Counted from the first letter of the stretch, positions 19,778 to 29,794 are shown. The stretch is 64,000 nt of DNA from Georgenia wutianyii (GCF_006349365.1 NZ_CP040899.1:2790001-2854000), one strand, 5' to 3'. Notes: generated by a model from the letters alone, not told the origin. A program made the numbers and translations.

Positions 19778-21033
19778 TGGAGACGGTCAGCTGGCGCCGG
19801 CACCTCGAGCAGGACGTCCTGCCGTGGTGGCAGGGCCGTGCCCTCGACGACGAGGTGGGCGGGGTGTTCACCTGCTTCGACAACGACGGTGTGCTGCTCT
19901 CGCAGGAGAAGTACACGTGGTCGCAGGGACGGTGGGCCTGGCTGTGCGCGGAGCTCGCCGAGGAGGCCCGCGCGGGACGCCTCGACGTCGACGCCGAGGC
20001 GTGGGCCGCACGGGCCACGGGCACAGCGCGCTTCCTCGCCGCACACGTGCCGGTCGGTGAGGGACGCACGGCGTTCCGGACCGACCGGCACGGGCGCCGG
20101 CTGACCGGACCGGACGGTGAGGTCGCCGCGAGCGTCTTCGCCGACCTGTTCGCCGCGCTCGGGCTCGGCGCGGCGGCACGGGTGGACCCCTCCGCCCCGC
20201 CGGAGTGGGTCCGGCTCGCGACGACCATCCTCACGACCGCCGAGACCGCGATCCTCGACCGTACGGCGCTCACCGCGCCGTACCCGGTGCCACCGGGGTT
20301 CCGCGACCTCGCCGGGCCGATGAACCTCCTCCACACGGCCGCGGAGCTGCTCCGGGCGCGCGACGCCGGGGCGGCGGCCGCCCCAGCGGACTGGGAGCGC
20401 GTCACCGCGGTGCGGGACCGTGCCCTCGCGTCCCTGCACGAGGAGTTCCTCGACCGCGCGACGTGGTTCGAGTTCCGCCCGGAGCGCGCCGGGCTCGACG
20501 AGGCGATGCTCGCGCGCCACCGCACGCCGGGCCACCTCCTCGAGGCGCTGTGGATGCTCGTGCACGCCGAGCAGCAGGCCGGGCTGGTCCCGGACACGGC
20601 GCGGTACCTCGCCCTCGCGCGCACCGCCCTGGCCATCGGCTGGGACGCCGAGGAGGGCGGGGTCCTGCGCTACACCGACCGGGACGGCGGCCCGCCCCGC
20701 GGCGACCTGCTCGGCCCCGAGCCGACGCCCTACGAGGCACTGGTCACCGGCACGTGGGACACCAAGCTGTGGTGGGTCCACGCCGAGGCGCTCTACGCCA
20801 CCGCCCTCCTCGCCTCCCTCACCGGGGACACCGACATGGCGGCCTGGGCCGAACGCGTCGCGGACTACACGATGGAGACCTTCCCCGACGCCGTGAACGG
20901 GGAGTGGCTGCAGATCCGGGAGCGGTCCGGTGCACCGCTCAACGCCGTCGTCGCCCTGCCCGTCAAGGACCCGTTCCACGTCATCCGGGCACTGATCTTC
21001 CTCAACCGCACGACACCGCAAGGAGCGTCATGA
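19777..21033 (+). CDS. AGE family sugar epimerase/isomerase
   Basis: This 418-residue (alpha/alpha)6-barrel protein of the N-acylglucosamine 2-epimerase/cellobiose epimerase superfamily starts in the TGATG overlap with the transporter gene. Conserved blocks are YTWSQGRWAWL, TPGHLLEALW with the catalytic His, DTKLWWVHAEALY, and KDPFHVIRAL near the C-terminus. Such enzymes interconvert sugars at C2 (for example N-acetylmannosamine to N-acetylglucosamine) or isomerise mannose to fructose. Linkage to NagB favours an amino-sugar substrate. It appears full length and intact. Confidence 0.88.
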   Translation: METVSWRRHLEQDVLPWWQGRALDDEVGGVFTCFDNDGVLLSQEKYTWSQGRWAWLCAELAEEARAGRLDVDAEAWAARATGTARFLAAHVPVGEGRTAFRTDRHGRRLTGPDGEVAASVFADLFAALGLGAAARVDPSAPPEWVRLATTILTTAETAILDRTALTAPYPVPPGFRDLAGPMNLLHTAAELLRARDAGAAAAPADWERVTAVRDRALASLHEEFLDRATWFEFRPERAGLDEAMLARHRTPGHLLEALWMLVHAEQQAGLVPDTARYLALARTALAIGWDAEEGGVLRYTDRDGGPPRGDLLGPEPTPYEALVTGTWDTKLWWVHAEALYATALLASLTGDTDMAAWAERVADYTMETFPDAVNGEWLQIRERSGAPLNAVVALPVKDPFHVIRALIFLNRTTPQGAS

Positions 21034-21791
21034 CTCTGCACCCGATCCGTCTCCACGTGCACGGCACACCCGAGGAGATGGGCAGCGCCGCCGGGACCCG
21101 GGCGGCCCTCCTGCTGCGTGAGGCGCTCGCAGCCAGGGGCAGCGCGCGCGTCATGCTGGCCGCCGCCCCGAGCCAGGCGCACACCCTGCGGACGCTCGCC
21201 GCGGCACAGGACCTCGACTTCGGCGCGGTCACCTTCTTCCACATGGACGACTACGTCGGTCTGCCGCTCGACGCCCGCCAGGGGTTCGGCAACTGGCTCG
21301 AGGCGAACTTCCTCTCCCTGCTCCCCGGCCCGACCACCTTCCACCGCATCCCGGTGGACCAGGCCGCGGACGAGGCCGCCGCGGGGTACGCCCGGACGAT
21401 GGGCGAGGAGCCGTTCGACGTCCTCCTCTGCGGGCTCGGGGTCAACGCCCACCTCGCGTTCAACGACCCACCGGCCGACTTCTCCGACCCCCGCGCCGCA
21501 CGGGTGGTCGAGCTCGACGCCGTCTCCCGCCGGCAGCAGGCCGACGAGGGCCACTTCCCCACGGTCGAGGACGTCCCCGAGCGCGCCGTCACCGTGACCA
21601 TCCCCCGGCTGCTCCACAGCGCGCACGTCGTGTGCTCCGTCCCGGGCGGCGCGAAGCGGGCCGCCGTGACCCGGACCCTCGGGCTGGACCCCACCCCCGA
21701 GGTCCCCGGCACCGCGCTCAAGCTCCACCCCGACGTCGACCTCTACGTCGACGCGGCCGCCGCGCCGGACGCGGAGACCTCCCGTGGCTGA
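21030..21791 (+). CDS. Glucosamine-6-phosphate deaminase-like protein (NagB family)
   Basis: This 253-residue protein overlaps the epimerase stop as ATGA. Family blocks are FFHMDDYVGL (the general base Asp region), LLCGLGVNAHLAFNDPP (usual form GxGxxGHIAFNEP; here Ala replaces the second Gly) and the C-terminal VPGGAKRAAV region. NagB converts glucosamine-6-phosphate to fructose-6-phosphate plus ammonia. The Ala substitution and divergent ends mean it could be a related deaminase/isomerase of another amino-sugar phosphate. It appears intact, and is followed by an overlapping broken SIS gene. Confidence 0.82.
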   Translation: MTLHPIRLHVHGTPEEMGSAAGTRAALLLREALAARGSARVMLAAAPSQAHTLRTLAAAQDLDFGAVTFFHMDDYVGLPLDARQGFGNWLEANFLSLLPGPTTFHRIPVDQAADEAAAGYARTMGEEPFDVLLCGLGVNAHLAFNDPPADFSDPRAARVVELDAVSRRQQADEGHFPTVEDVPERAVTVTIPRLLHSAHVVCSVPGGAKRAAVTRTLGLDPTPEVPGTALKLHPDVDLYVDAAAAPDAETSRG

Positions 21792-21921
21792 GCCCGTCGC
21801 CGCGGACCGCCTCGTCCACGTCTACGGGCCGGGCGGGCACTCCGACCTCGCGAGCCAGGAGGTCTTCTTCCGGGCCGGCGAGGTCCTCGACGTCGTCCAG
21901 GGCGGGAACCCCGTCCCATGA
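21784..21921 (+). pseudogene. Truncated SIS-domain sugar isomerase (N-terminal remnant)
   Basis: A GTG overlapping the NagB stop opens a 45-residue frame containing RLVHVYGPGGHSDLASQEVF followed by FRAG. That is the N-terminal block of SIS-domain sugar isomerase/phosphosugar-binding proteins, which are normally about 240 residues. The frame then jumps to a short unrelated tail and stops at TGA 21919-21921, overlapping the next ATG. About 190 codons of the SIS fold are missing, so this is a deletion remnant rather than a functional isomerase. Its tight overlaps on both sides suggest an in-operon deletion. A functional micro-protein is not excluded. Confidence 0.7.
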
Positions 21922-23090
21922 CCTCCGGGCCGGGCACCGTGCGCGCCGGGGCGGCGGTCGAGCTCGTCGACGTCCCGGCCGGCACGCCGATGGCAGGGTT
22001 CGCCGCACGACTGGGCCCGAGCACCGGCGTCCACGACCCGCTGAGCGTGCGCGCCGTCGTCCTCGACGACGTCGCGCTCGTCACGGCGGACGTGTGCACC
22101 CTCCACGAGGAGTCCTGCGCGCAGGTCCGCCGGCACGTCCGCGCCCTCGGCCTGGAGGACGTCGTCGTCACGGCGACCCACACCCACTCCGGGCCGTGCG
22201 TCGGGCTCGGGCGCGCCGGGGAGCACGACGCCGCGGTCCACGACCGTGTCGTCGCCGCCGCCGTGACCGCCGTCGACCGCGCCCGCCGCGCCCAGGTCCC
22301 GGCGACGCTGGAGTACGGGCAGGCCACCGGGGTCGACGTCGCGCGCAACCGCCGCCATCCCGACCGGGTCATCGACCCGGCGGTGCAGACGCTGCACGCC
22401 CGCGCCGCCGGCGAGGGCGGCGTGCCGGGGGACGTCGTCCTCACGCTCGTGACCTACCCGTGCCACCCGGTGGTCCTCGACGGCGCCAACACGCTCGTGA
22501 GCGCCGACTACCCGGGCGTCCTCCGCGACCTCGTCGAGCAGGCCACACCGGGCAGCGTGTGCGTGTTCGCGACCGGCGCCGCCGGGGACGTCAACACCGG
22601 ACACTCCGCGGAGTCGTCCTTCACCCCCACCGGGGACGGACGGCGGACCTTCGCCGAGGCCTGGCGCATCGGCACCGTGCTCGCCACGGCCGTCACGGCG
22701 TCGGCCACCCACCCCCTGCCCGCCGACCGCGTCTCGCTCAGGTCGGCCGAGGTCGTGCTGCCCGTCGACGCCGACGGCCACCCGACGTGGACCGGGCGGG
22801 TGACCGTCCTCGCCGCCGGACCGTTGCGCGTCGTCGGGCTGCCCGGTGAACCCTTCCTCGCCACCGCCGAGCGCATCGTTGCCCTGCGCCCGGGCCGGCC
22901 GACCGTCGTCCTCGGCTACGCGGACGGCGTCCCGGGCTACCTCCCGGTGACCGAGGAGTACGCGCACGGCGGTTACGAGGTCCGTGACGCGTACCGCTAC
23001 TACGGCATGCCCGGCCCGTTCCTCCCCGGGGCCGCCGAGATCCTCCACGACGCGGTGCGCCGCCTCCTCGAGGAGGACGGCGGTGGCTAG
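21918..23090 (+). CDS. Neutral/alkaline ceramidase-like (N-terminal domain family) protein
   Basis: This 390-residue protein starts at an ATG overlapping the SIS remnant's stop. It has the family block VVVTATHTHSGP (about 70-81) with metal-binding histidines, TYPCHPVV and FATGAAGDVN. It lacks a signal peptide and the C-terminal domain of true secreted ceramidases. Short cytoplasmic members are frequent in bacterial sugar-utilisation clusters, where their substrate is unknown; an amide or deacylase role on an N-acylated sugar is an inference from context. The frame is intact through to a TAG that overlaps the start of the broken lacI-type gene. Confidence 0.82.
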   Translation: MTSGPGTVRAGAAVELVDVPAGTPMAGFAARLGPSTGVHDPLSVRAVVLDDVALVTADVCTLHEESCAQVRRHVRALGLEDVVVTATHTHSGPCVGLGRAGEHDAAVHDRVVAAAVTAVDRARRAQVPATLEYGQATGVDVARNRRHPDRVIDPAVQTLHARAAGEGGVPGDVVLTLVTYPCHPVVLDGANTLVSADYPGVLRDLVEQATPGSVCVFATGAAGDVNTGHSAESSFTPTGDGRRTFAEAWRIGTVLATAVTASATHPLPADRVSLRSAEVVLPVDADGHPTWTGRVTVLAAGPLRVVGLPGEPFLATAERIVALRPGRPTVVLGYADGVPGYLPVTEEYAHGGYEVRDAYRYYGMPGPFLPGAAEILHDAVRRLLEEDGGG

Positions 23091-23472
23091 CCCGACGATC
23101 GTCGAGGTCGCCGAGGCGCTCGGGGTCTCCCCCTCGACCGTCTCCCGCGCGTTCAACCGACCTGCTGCTGCCCGAGACCGTGGCCCGGGTGCGCGAGGTG
23201 GCCGCCGAGATGGGCTAGTCCCCAACCGGCTCGCCCGCGCCTGAGCACGGGGCGCGGGCTCGCCGTCCGCGGCGTCACGGTGCCCGGCGACGTCCTGCGT
23301 GGGCTGCGACGACGCCCTGCCCATCGAGACCCACCCTCGGCTCCACCGTCCGTCTCCCCTCCGCCGAGGGGGTCCGCCGCGCCGTCGAGCTGCTCCTGTC
23401 GACCGACCCCACTCCGCTGCCGAGACCCGCGAGCTCTTCGACGGGACGCTGCGCCTGCGCGAGACCACCTGA
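23083..23472 (+). pseudogene. LacI-family regulator pseudogene with indels and large internal deletion
   Basis: The GTG at 23083 begins a classic LacI headpiece (TIVEVAEALGVSPSTVSRAF). Small indels then follow at about 23162, 23216 and 23242: the text reads LLLPETVARVREVAAEMG in a shifted frame, returns at VPNRLARA, and meets a TGA. The central sugar-binding domain (about residues 75-265) is gone. The C-terminus is recognisable as VGCDDALPIETHPRL, then VRRAVELLLSTDP and, after another shift, ETRELFDGTLRLRETT ending at 23472. Only 390 of about 1000 bases remain. It was probably the repressor for the operator at 18166-18183. Confidence 0.88.
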
Positions 23473-23514
23473 TCTCGGAGTCCCGTCTCACAGCCCTCGT
23501 GGCGGCCCGGGCGC

Positions 23515-23520
23515 TACACT
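23515..23520 (+). promoter_or_regulatory. Candidate -10 box for rhlE with long leader
   Basis: TACACT precedes the DEAD-box helicase start by about 140 bases, predicting a structured, GC-rich leader of roughly 135 bases. Long leaders are common in autoregulated cold-shock helicase genes. No -35 was recognised, so this is tentative. Confidence 0.35.
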
Positions 23521-23662
23521 GGCACGGTTCATACGGTTGACCGGTCGTCACGTATCAGAGCCCTGCCGCGACGCGCGGCGCGAATGCCCACGATCGGCTG
23601 CCACGACCAGGCGGTGCCGACGGCGCCTTCGCCGCCCCGCCACAACCGGATAGGTACGACTC

Positions 23663-25330
<1,668 letters not shown>

Positions 25331-25360
25331 GCCCTCCCCGCGCGGTCGACCCGCGCGGAA

Positions 25361-25619
25361 CCTGCCACGACAACCGGTGCCGGGCCCCGACAGGGCGCCC
25401 GGCGCCGGCATGTCGCGCGCGTGTCGCGGAGTTGGTGGCAGGAAACGGATGCGGCCCGGCGCAGCGTCGCCTCGGTCCGGGCGCTCCGCGGTCCCACCAC
25501 CGGCACCGACCTCGGCGCCTGCCTCGACCCCGGCCGAAACCTGCCACGAAGTTCGGTACGCAGCCCCGACAGGGCGCCCGGCACCGGTTGTCGCGCGCGT
25601 GTCGCGGACTTGGTGGCAG
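25361..25619. repeat. Two direct copies of an ~80-bp inverted-repeat-bounded element
   Basis: Copy 1 (25361-25442) and copy 2 (25540-25619) both start CCTGCCACGA and end TTGGTGGCAG, so each is framed by 7-8 bp inverted repeats. They share the interior GCCCCGACAGGGCGCCCGGC and TGTCGCGCGCGTGTCGCGGA. They lie in the 340-base gap between rhlE and the CopD gene, which holds no credible gene. They could be miniature mobile elements, REP-like sequences or a structured RNA; copy 1 could also help terminate rhlE transcription. Confidence 0.8.
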
Positions 25620-25658
25620 AAACCGTGGACGCTCGCCCGCACCGGTCGGACCGGAGGT

Positions 25659-25664
25659 TAGCCT
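25659..25664 (+). promoter_or_regulatory. -10 box, leaderless copD-like gene
   Basis: TAGCCT ends six bases before the GTG at 25671, supporting that codon as both transcription and translation start. Confidence 0.55.
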
Positions 25665-25670
25665 GCCCTC

Positions 25671-26714
25671 GTGCGGGTGACCGGGGAGAGGGCCGGCGCG
25701 GTGCGGCGAGGTCGCCGGCCGGCGCCGCACGCCGTGCTCCTCACCCGCGCCGCGCTCCTCGCGCACGCCCTGCTCCACGCCGTGCTCCTCGCGTGCGCGG
25801 CGGTCCTCGTGGCCCCGGCGCACGCCCACGCGGCGCTGCCCGCCGCGGGCGGGACGGTGGTGCACGGCAGCGGGTGGGACGTCGTGCGCGCGGTCGACCA
25901 GACCGGCCAGGTGCTGCTGTACGTCGGGATCCTCGGCGCGAGCGGGCTCGTGCTCTTCCGCCTCCTCGTCCTCGACCGCGCTGCCCCGGTGCGCCTCCTG
26001 CGCCCCACGGCCCAGCTCGCCGCGGTCGGGCTGGTGGGCCTGTTCCTCGTCTTCGTCAGCGCCGGTGCGCGCCTCGTCGGCGCCGGGCCCTCCGGGTTCG
26101 TCGACCCCGAGCTGCTGTGGCACTCGCTCACCTCGCGCACCGGCGCGGCGACGGCGCTCGGGGCCGGTGGACTCGCGCTCGCCCTCGCGGGCCGCGGGCG
26201 GGTCGTGCCCCTCCTCGGCGTGGTGCTCGCGCTCGTCTCCCTGCCGCTCACCGGGCACACGCGCTCCTTCGGCCCCGGGTGGCTCGTCGTGGGCAGCGAC
26301 CTCCTCCACGTCCTCGCGGGGAGCGTGTGGTTCGGCGGCCTGCTCGGCCTCCTCCTCACGCTGCGCGCGGCGGGCGTCGAGACCCCCGCGGCGGCGCGCA
26401 CCGTCGCACGCTTCTCCGACGCCGCCGCCTGGCTGGTGCTCACCCTCGCCGCCTCGGGGACGGTGCTCGCCTGGGTGATCCTCCCCGAGCCGGCCGCGCT
26501 GGGCACCACCGGCTACGGCCTCGTCCTGCTCGCCAAGGTGGCGACGGTCGCGTGCGTCCTCGCGGTCGCGGCGTGGAACCGCTTCCGGCTCGTGCCCCTG
26601 GTCGCCGCGGGCGGCTCACGCTCGCTGCTGCGCCGCACGGTCGGCGTCGAGGCGACGGCCCTGCTCCTCGTCCTGTCCCTCACCGGGGTCCTGGTCTCGC
26701 AGAGCCCGGTCTGA
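25671..26714 (+). CDS. CopD family membrane protein
   Basis: This 347-residue integral membrane protein begins with a hydrophobic segment containing HAHAALPAAGG, like the N-terminal region of copper-resistance proteins. About eight more helices follow, with GSDLLHVLAGSVWFGGLLGLLL, the characteristic CopD-domain histidine/tryptophan block. CopD proteins are linked to copper uptake or resistance in the plasma membrane, though many actinobacterial members are uncharacterised. The usual periplasmic partner CopC is not adjacent. A leaderless start at GTG 25671 is supported by TAGCCT six bases upstream. Confidence 0.82.
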   Translation: MRVTGERAGAVRRGRRPAPHAVLLTRAALLAHALLHAVLLACAAVLVAPAHAHAALPAAGGTVVHGSGWDVVRAVDQTGQVLLYVGILGASGLVLFRLLVLDRAAPVRLLRPTAQLAAVGLVGLFLVFVSAGARLVGAGPSGFVDPELLWHSLTSRTGAATALGAGGLALALAGRGRVVPLLGVVLALVSLPLTGHTRSFGPGWLVVGSDLLHVLAGSVWFGGLLGLLLTLRAAGVETPAAARTVARFSDAAAWLVLTLAASGTVLAWVILPEPAALGTTGYGLVLLAKVATVACVLAVAAWNRFRLVPLVAAGGSRSLLRRTVGVEATALLLVLSLTGVLVSQSPV

Positions 26715-26736
26715 CGCGGCCGGGCAGGACGCGGGC

Positions 26737-27360
26737 TCAGGCGTGGGCGTCGATGAAGGCGAAGACGGCGTCGGCCATGAGCTGGGTGGCGATGGCCGCG
26801 AGGAGCAGACCGGCGATCCGGGTGACGAGCGTCGTTCCGCCGTCGCCGAGGATGCGGTGGATGTAGATCGAGAAGCGCATCGCCAGCCACAGGCACACGT
26901 GCACGGCGAGGACGGCGAGCGCGATCGCGATCCACCCGGGCGGGCCGTCGGCGTCCTGGACGGCGAGCATGGCGGCGACGATCGCACCGGGCCCGGCGAG
27001 CAGCGGCGTGCCGAGCGGGACGAGCGCGATGTTGACCTTGCCTCCGCCGGCGGGCTGGGGCTCCTCCGCCTTGCCGGTGAGCAGCTCCATCGCGACGAGG
27101 AGGAGCAGCAGTCCGCCGGACAGCTGGAGGGCGGGCACCGAGATGCCGAGGAAGCCGAGGATGTAGGGCCCGAGCACGGTGAAGGCCGTGATGACGCCGA
27201 GCGCGACGAGCGTCGCCTGGCGTGCCGCGCGCTTGCGCTCCTTCGCGGTGCTCGTCGAGGTGAGCGCGAGGAAGATCGGCACGGTCCCCGGGGGGTCCAT
27301 GATGACGAAGAGCGTGAAGAACGTCGTCGCCAGGAGCGGGACGTCGAGCAGGTCGCTCAC
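26737..27360 (-). CDS. MarC family integral membrane protein
   Basis: This 207-residue protein has six hydrophobic helices and the MarC blocks FFTLFVIMDPPGTVPIFLAL (N-terminal) and PLGTPLLAGPGAI (middle). The GTG start overlaps the upstream PHP gene stop as GTGA, so the two are translationally coupled. MarC proteins were once linked to multiple antibiotic resistance, but that role was withdrawn and no function is established. The order PHP then MarC is common in Micrococcales by my recollection. Confidence 0.9.
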   Translation of the reverse strand: MSDLLDVPLLATTFFTLFVIMDPPGTVPIFLALTSTSTAKERKRAARQATLVALGVITAFTVLGPYILGFLGISVPALQLSGGLLLLLVAMELLTGKAEEPQPAGGGKVNIALVPLGTPLLAGPGAIVAAMLAVQDADGPPGWIAIALAVLAVHVCLWLAMRFSIYIHRILGDGGTTLVTRIAGLLLAAIATQLMADAVFAFIDAHA

Positions 27361-28211
27361 GGACGCAGCACGGGCAGGTACCCCTCGCTCTCGATCTGCG
27401 CGAGCACGTCCGGGTCGGTGAGGTGCTCCCCCAGCCGGTTCGGCTTGCCCGCGCCGTGGTAGTCGCTCGACCCGGTGACGAACAGGTCGAGCTCTGCGGC
27501 CAGGCCCCGCAGCTGGGCCTTGGCACCCTCGTCGTGGTCGCGATGGTCGACCTCGAGGCCGGCCAGGCCTGCCTCGGCCATCTGCGCGATGACCTCGTCC
27601 TCGACGACCCGGCCGCGCGAGCCCGCGCGCGGGTGGGCCATGACCGGCACACCGCCCGCGCGGCGGACGAGCTCGATCGCCTCGATGACGTCGGGGGCGT
27701 CGTAGGGCACGTAGTAGGGCCCGCGGGTGTCGAGGAGCTCGGTGAAGGCGGTCGAGCGGTCGGCGACGTAGCCGCGGTCGACGAGCGCGTCGGCGATGTG
27801 CGGGCGGCCCACCGTGCCCCCGGGCTCGAGCCGCCGCTCGACCTCCTCCCACGTGAGGTCGAAGTCCTGCGCGATGCGCTCGACCATCCGGCGCGCCCGG
27901 CCGAGCCGGGACTCCCGGGCCCGGGCGACCGCGGCACCGAGGCCGCGCGCCTGCGGGTCGTGGAGGTAGGACAGGAGGTGGACGCTCGTGCCGCCGGCGG
28001 ACGTCGAGATCTCCGCGCCGCGCACGAGGGCGACGCCGGTGCGCCCGACGGCGGCGGCGGCCTCGTCCCAGCCGTCCCACGTGTCGTGGTCGGTGAGGGC
28101 GACGACGTCGAGCCCGGCCGCGCGCGCCGCGGCCATCACCTGGGCGGGCGGCTCGGTGCCGTCGGACACGCTCGAGTGGGCGTGGAGGTCGACGAACGGA
28201 CGGACTGGCAC
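27357..28211 (-). CDS. PHP domain phosphoesterase (RNase AM/YciV-like)
   Basis: This 284-residue protein has the four PHP metal-binding motifs: DLHAHSSVSDGTE (8-20), ALTDHDTWDG, MAHPRAG and GSSDYHGAGK. Single-domain PHP proteins of this size include the E. coli RNase AM/YciV type, acting on 5'-phosphorylated RNA ends or 3',5'-bisphosphonucleotides; that specificity is inferred. A TACCCT -10 ends seven bases before the GTG at 28211, predicting a leaderless PHP-marC transcript. Confidence 0.88.
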   Translation of the reverse strand: MPVRPFVDLHAHSSVSDGTEPPAQVMAAARAAGLDVVALTDHDTWDGWDEAAAAVGRTGVALVRGAEISTSAGGTSVHLLSYLHDPQARGLGAAVARARESRLGRARRMVERIAQDFDLTWEEVERRLEPGGTVGRPHIADALVDRGYVADRSTAFTELLDTRGPYYVPYDAPDVIEAIELVRRAGGVPVMAHPRAGSRGRVVEDEVIAQMAEAGLAGLEVDHRDHDEGAKAQLRGLAAELDLFVTGSSDYHGAGKPNRLGEHLTDPDVLAQIESEGYLPVLRP

Positions 28212-28218
28212 GGGTTCC

Positions 28219-28224
28219 AGGGTA
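28219..28224 (-). promoter_or_regulatory. -10 box, leaderless PHP-marC operon
   Basis: TACCCT on the minus strand, seven bases before the GTG at 28211. Confidence 0.5.
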
Positions 28225-28273
28225 GGCCCTTCCCCCCAGGCCGCACGCCCCCCGTGCGTGCGACGATGGGCAC

Positions 28274-29785
28274 ATGACGGACACGGACAGCACGGAGAGC
28301 CAGCCGCTGAGCGAGCGTGGCTCCAACCGCTCCCAGCGACCCTCCTCCCCCGCCTTCCGCGCGTTCATCGCCTCCGGCTGGCAGGAGCAGGAGCCGACCC
28401 TCCCCGAGCAGAGCCCGGCGGCCCCGTTCGCGGCCGCCCGCCGCGAGCGCCTGGGCGCCCTGTTCCCCGGTGAGCGCCTCGTCCTGCCGGCGGGGACGCT
28501 CGTCACGCGGTCCAACGACACCGACTACCGCTTCCGGCCGAACTCGGCCTTCGCCCACCTCACCGGCCTGGGCACCGACGAGGAGCCCGACGCCGTCCTC
28601 GTCCTCCACCCGGTCGCCGAGGGCGAGGACACCCACGAGGCGGTGCTCTACTTCCGCCCGCGCGCGGGCAAGGACACCGAGGAGTTCTTCGCCGACGCCC
28701 GCTACGGGGAGCTGTGGGTGGGCCAGCGGCCGAGCCTGGAGGAGGTCGCCGCGCTCACCGGGCTGCGCACCGCCCACATCGACTCCCTGGGCGACGAGCT
28801 CGCCAAGGACGCGGGCCCCGGTGGGGTCCAGCTGCGCGTCGTGCGCGGCGTGGACGCCGCCGTCGAGGCGCAGGTCGAGTCCGCCCGCCGCGGGCAGGAG
28901 GAGACCGAGGCCGCCGACGCGCGGCTCGCCGAGGCGCTGTCGGAGCTGCGGCTGCGCAAGGACGACTTCGAGGTCGCCGAGATGCGCAAGGCCGTCGCCG
29001 CGACCGCCGAGGGCTTCGCCGACATCGTCCGCGCGCTGCCCCGGGCGGTCGAGCACGAGCGCGGCGAGCGCGTCATCGAGGGCGTCTTCGGCGCCCGTGC
29101 CCGCGAGGAGGGCAACGCCGTCGGCTACGACACGATCGCCGCCTCGGGCAACCACGCGAACACCCTGCACTGGATCCGCAACGACGGCGCCGTGCGCCCC
29201 GGGGACCTCGTCCTGATCGACGCGGGCGTCGAGGTCGACTCGCTCTACACGGCCGACATCACCCGCACCATCCCGGTCGACGGCGTGTTCACCGCCGCCC
29301 AGCGCAAGGTCTACGAGGCCGTGCTCGACGCCGCGGACGCCGCGTTCGCGCGGGCCGGGCAGCCCGGGGCACGCTTCCGTGACGTCCACGCCGCCGCGAT
29401 GGAGGTGCTCGCCGCCCGGCTGGAGTCGTGGGGCCTGCTGCCCGGCACGGCCGAGGAGTCCCTCGCCGAGGAGGGCCAGTTCCACCGCCGCTGGATGGTG
29501 CACGGCACGAGCCACCACCTGGGCATCGACGTCCACGACTGCGCCCAGGCGCGCCGGGAGATGTACCTCGACGCCGAGCTCGAGCCGGGCATGGTCTTCA
29601 CCATCGAGCCCGGTCTGTACTTCCGGGCCGACGACCTCACCGTCCCCGAGGAGCTGCGCGGCATCGGCGTGCGCATCGAGGACGACGTCCTCGTCCGCGC
29701 GGACGGCACCGTGGAGAACCTCAGCGCCGCGCTCCCGCGCCGCGTGGAGGACGTCGAGGCGTGGATGGCGAGCCTGCGCGGCTGA
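28274..29785 (+). CDS. pepP: Xaa-Pro aminopeptidase P family (M24B)
   Basis: This 503-residue protein has an N-terminal aminopeptidase-P domain (about 55-220) and a C-terminal pita-bread M24 domain. Metal ligands are visible: Asp in VLIDAGVEVDSLYTADITRT (about 316 and 327), His in GTSHHLGIDVHD (about 410), and Glu in FTIEPGLYF (about 443) and VRIEDDVLV (about 467). It removes N-terminal residues preceding proline in cytoplasmic peptides and needs divalent metal. The N-terminal extension (1-50) is polar and poorly conserved. Six bases before the ATG is GACGAT, an imperfect -10. Confidence 0.93.
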   Translation: MTDTDSTESQPLSERGSNRSQRPSSPAFRAFIASGWQEQEPTLPEQSPAAPFAAARRERLGALFPGERLVLPAGTLVTRSNDTDYRFRPNSAFAHLTGLGTDEEPDAVLVLHPVAEGEDTHEAVLYFRPRAGKDTEEFFADARYGELWVGQRPSLEEVAALTGLRTAHIDSLGDELAKDAGPGGVQLRVVRGVDAAVEAQVESARRGQEETEAADARLAEALSELRLRKDDFEVAEMRKAVAATAEGFADIVRALPRAVEHERGERVIEGVFGARAREEGNAVGYDTIAASGNHANTLHWIRNDGAVRPGDLVLIDAGVEVDSLYTADITRTIPVDGVFTAAQRKVYEAVLDAADAAFARAGQPGARFRDVHAAAMEVLAARLESWGLLPGTAEESLAEEGQFHRRWMVHGTSHHLGIDVHDCAQARREMYLDAELEPGMVFTIEPGLYFRADDLTVPEELRGIGVRIEDDVLVRADGTVENLSAALPRRVEDVEAWMASLRG

Positions 29786-29794
29786 CCTGCGGCT

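Noticed and set aside
26737..28521. A 594-residue frame across the PHP gene into MarC
   Set aside because: The N-terminal two thirds are an off-frame reading of the PHP gene; MarC starts at GTG 27360.
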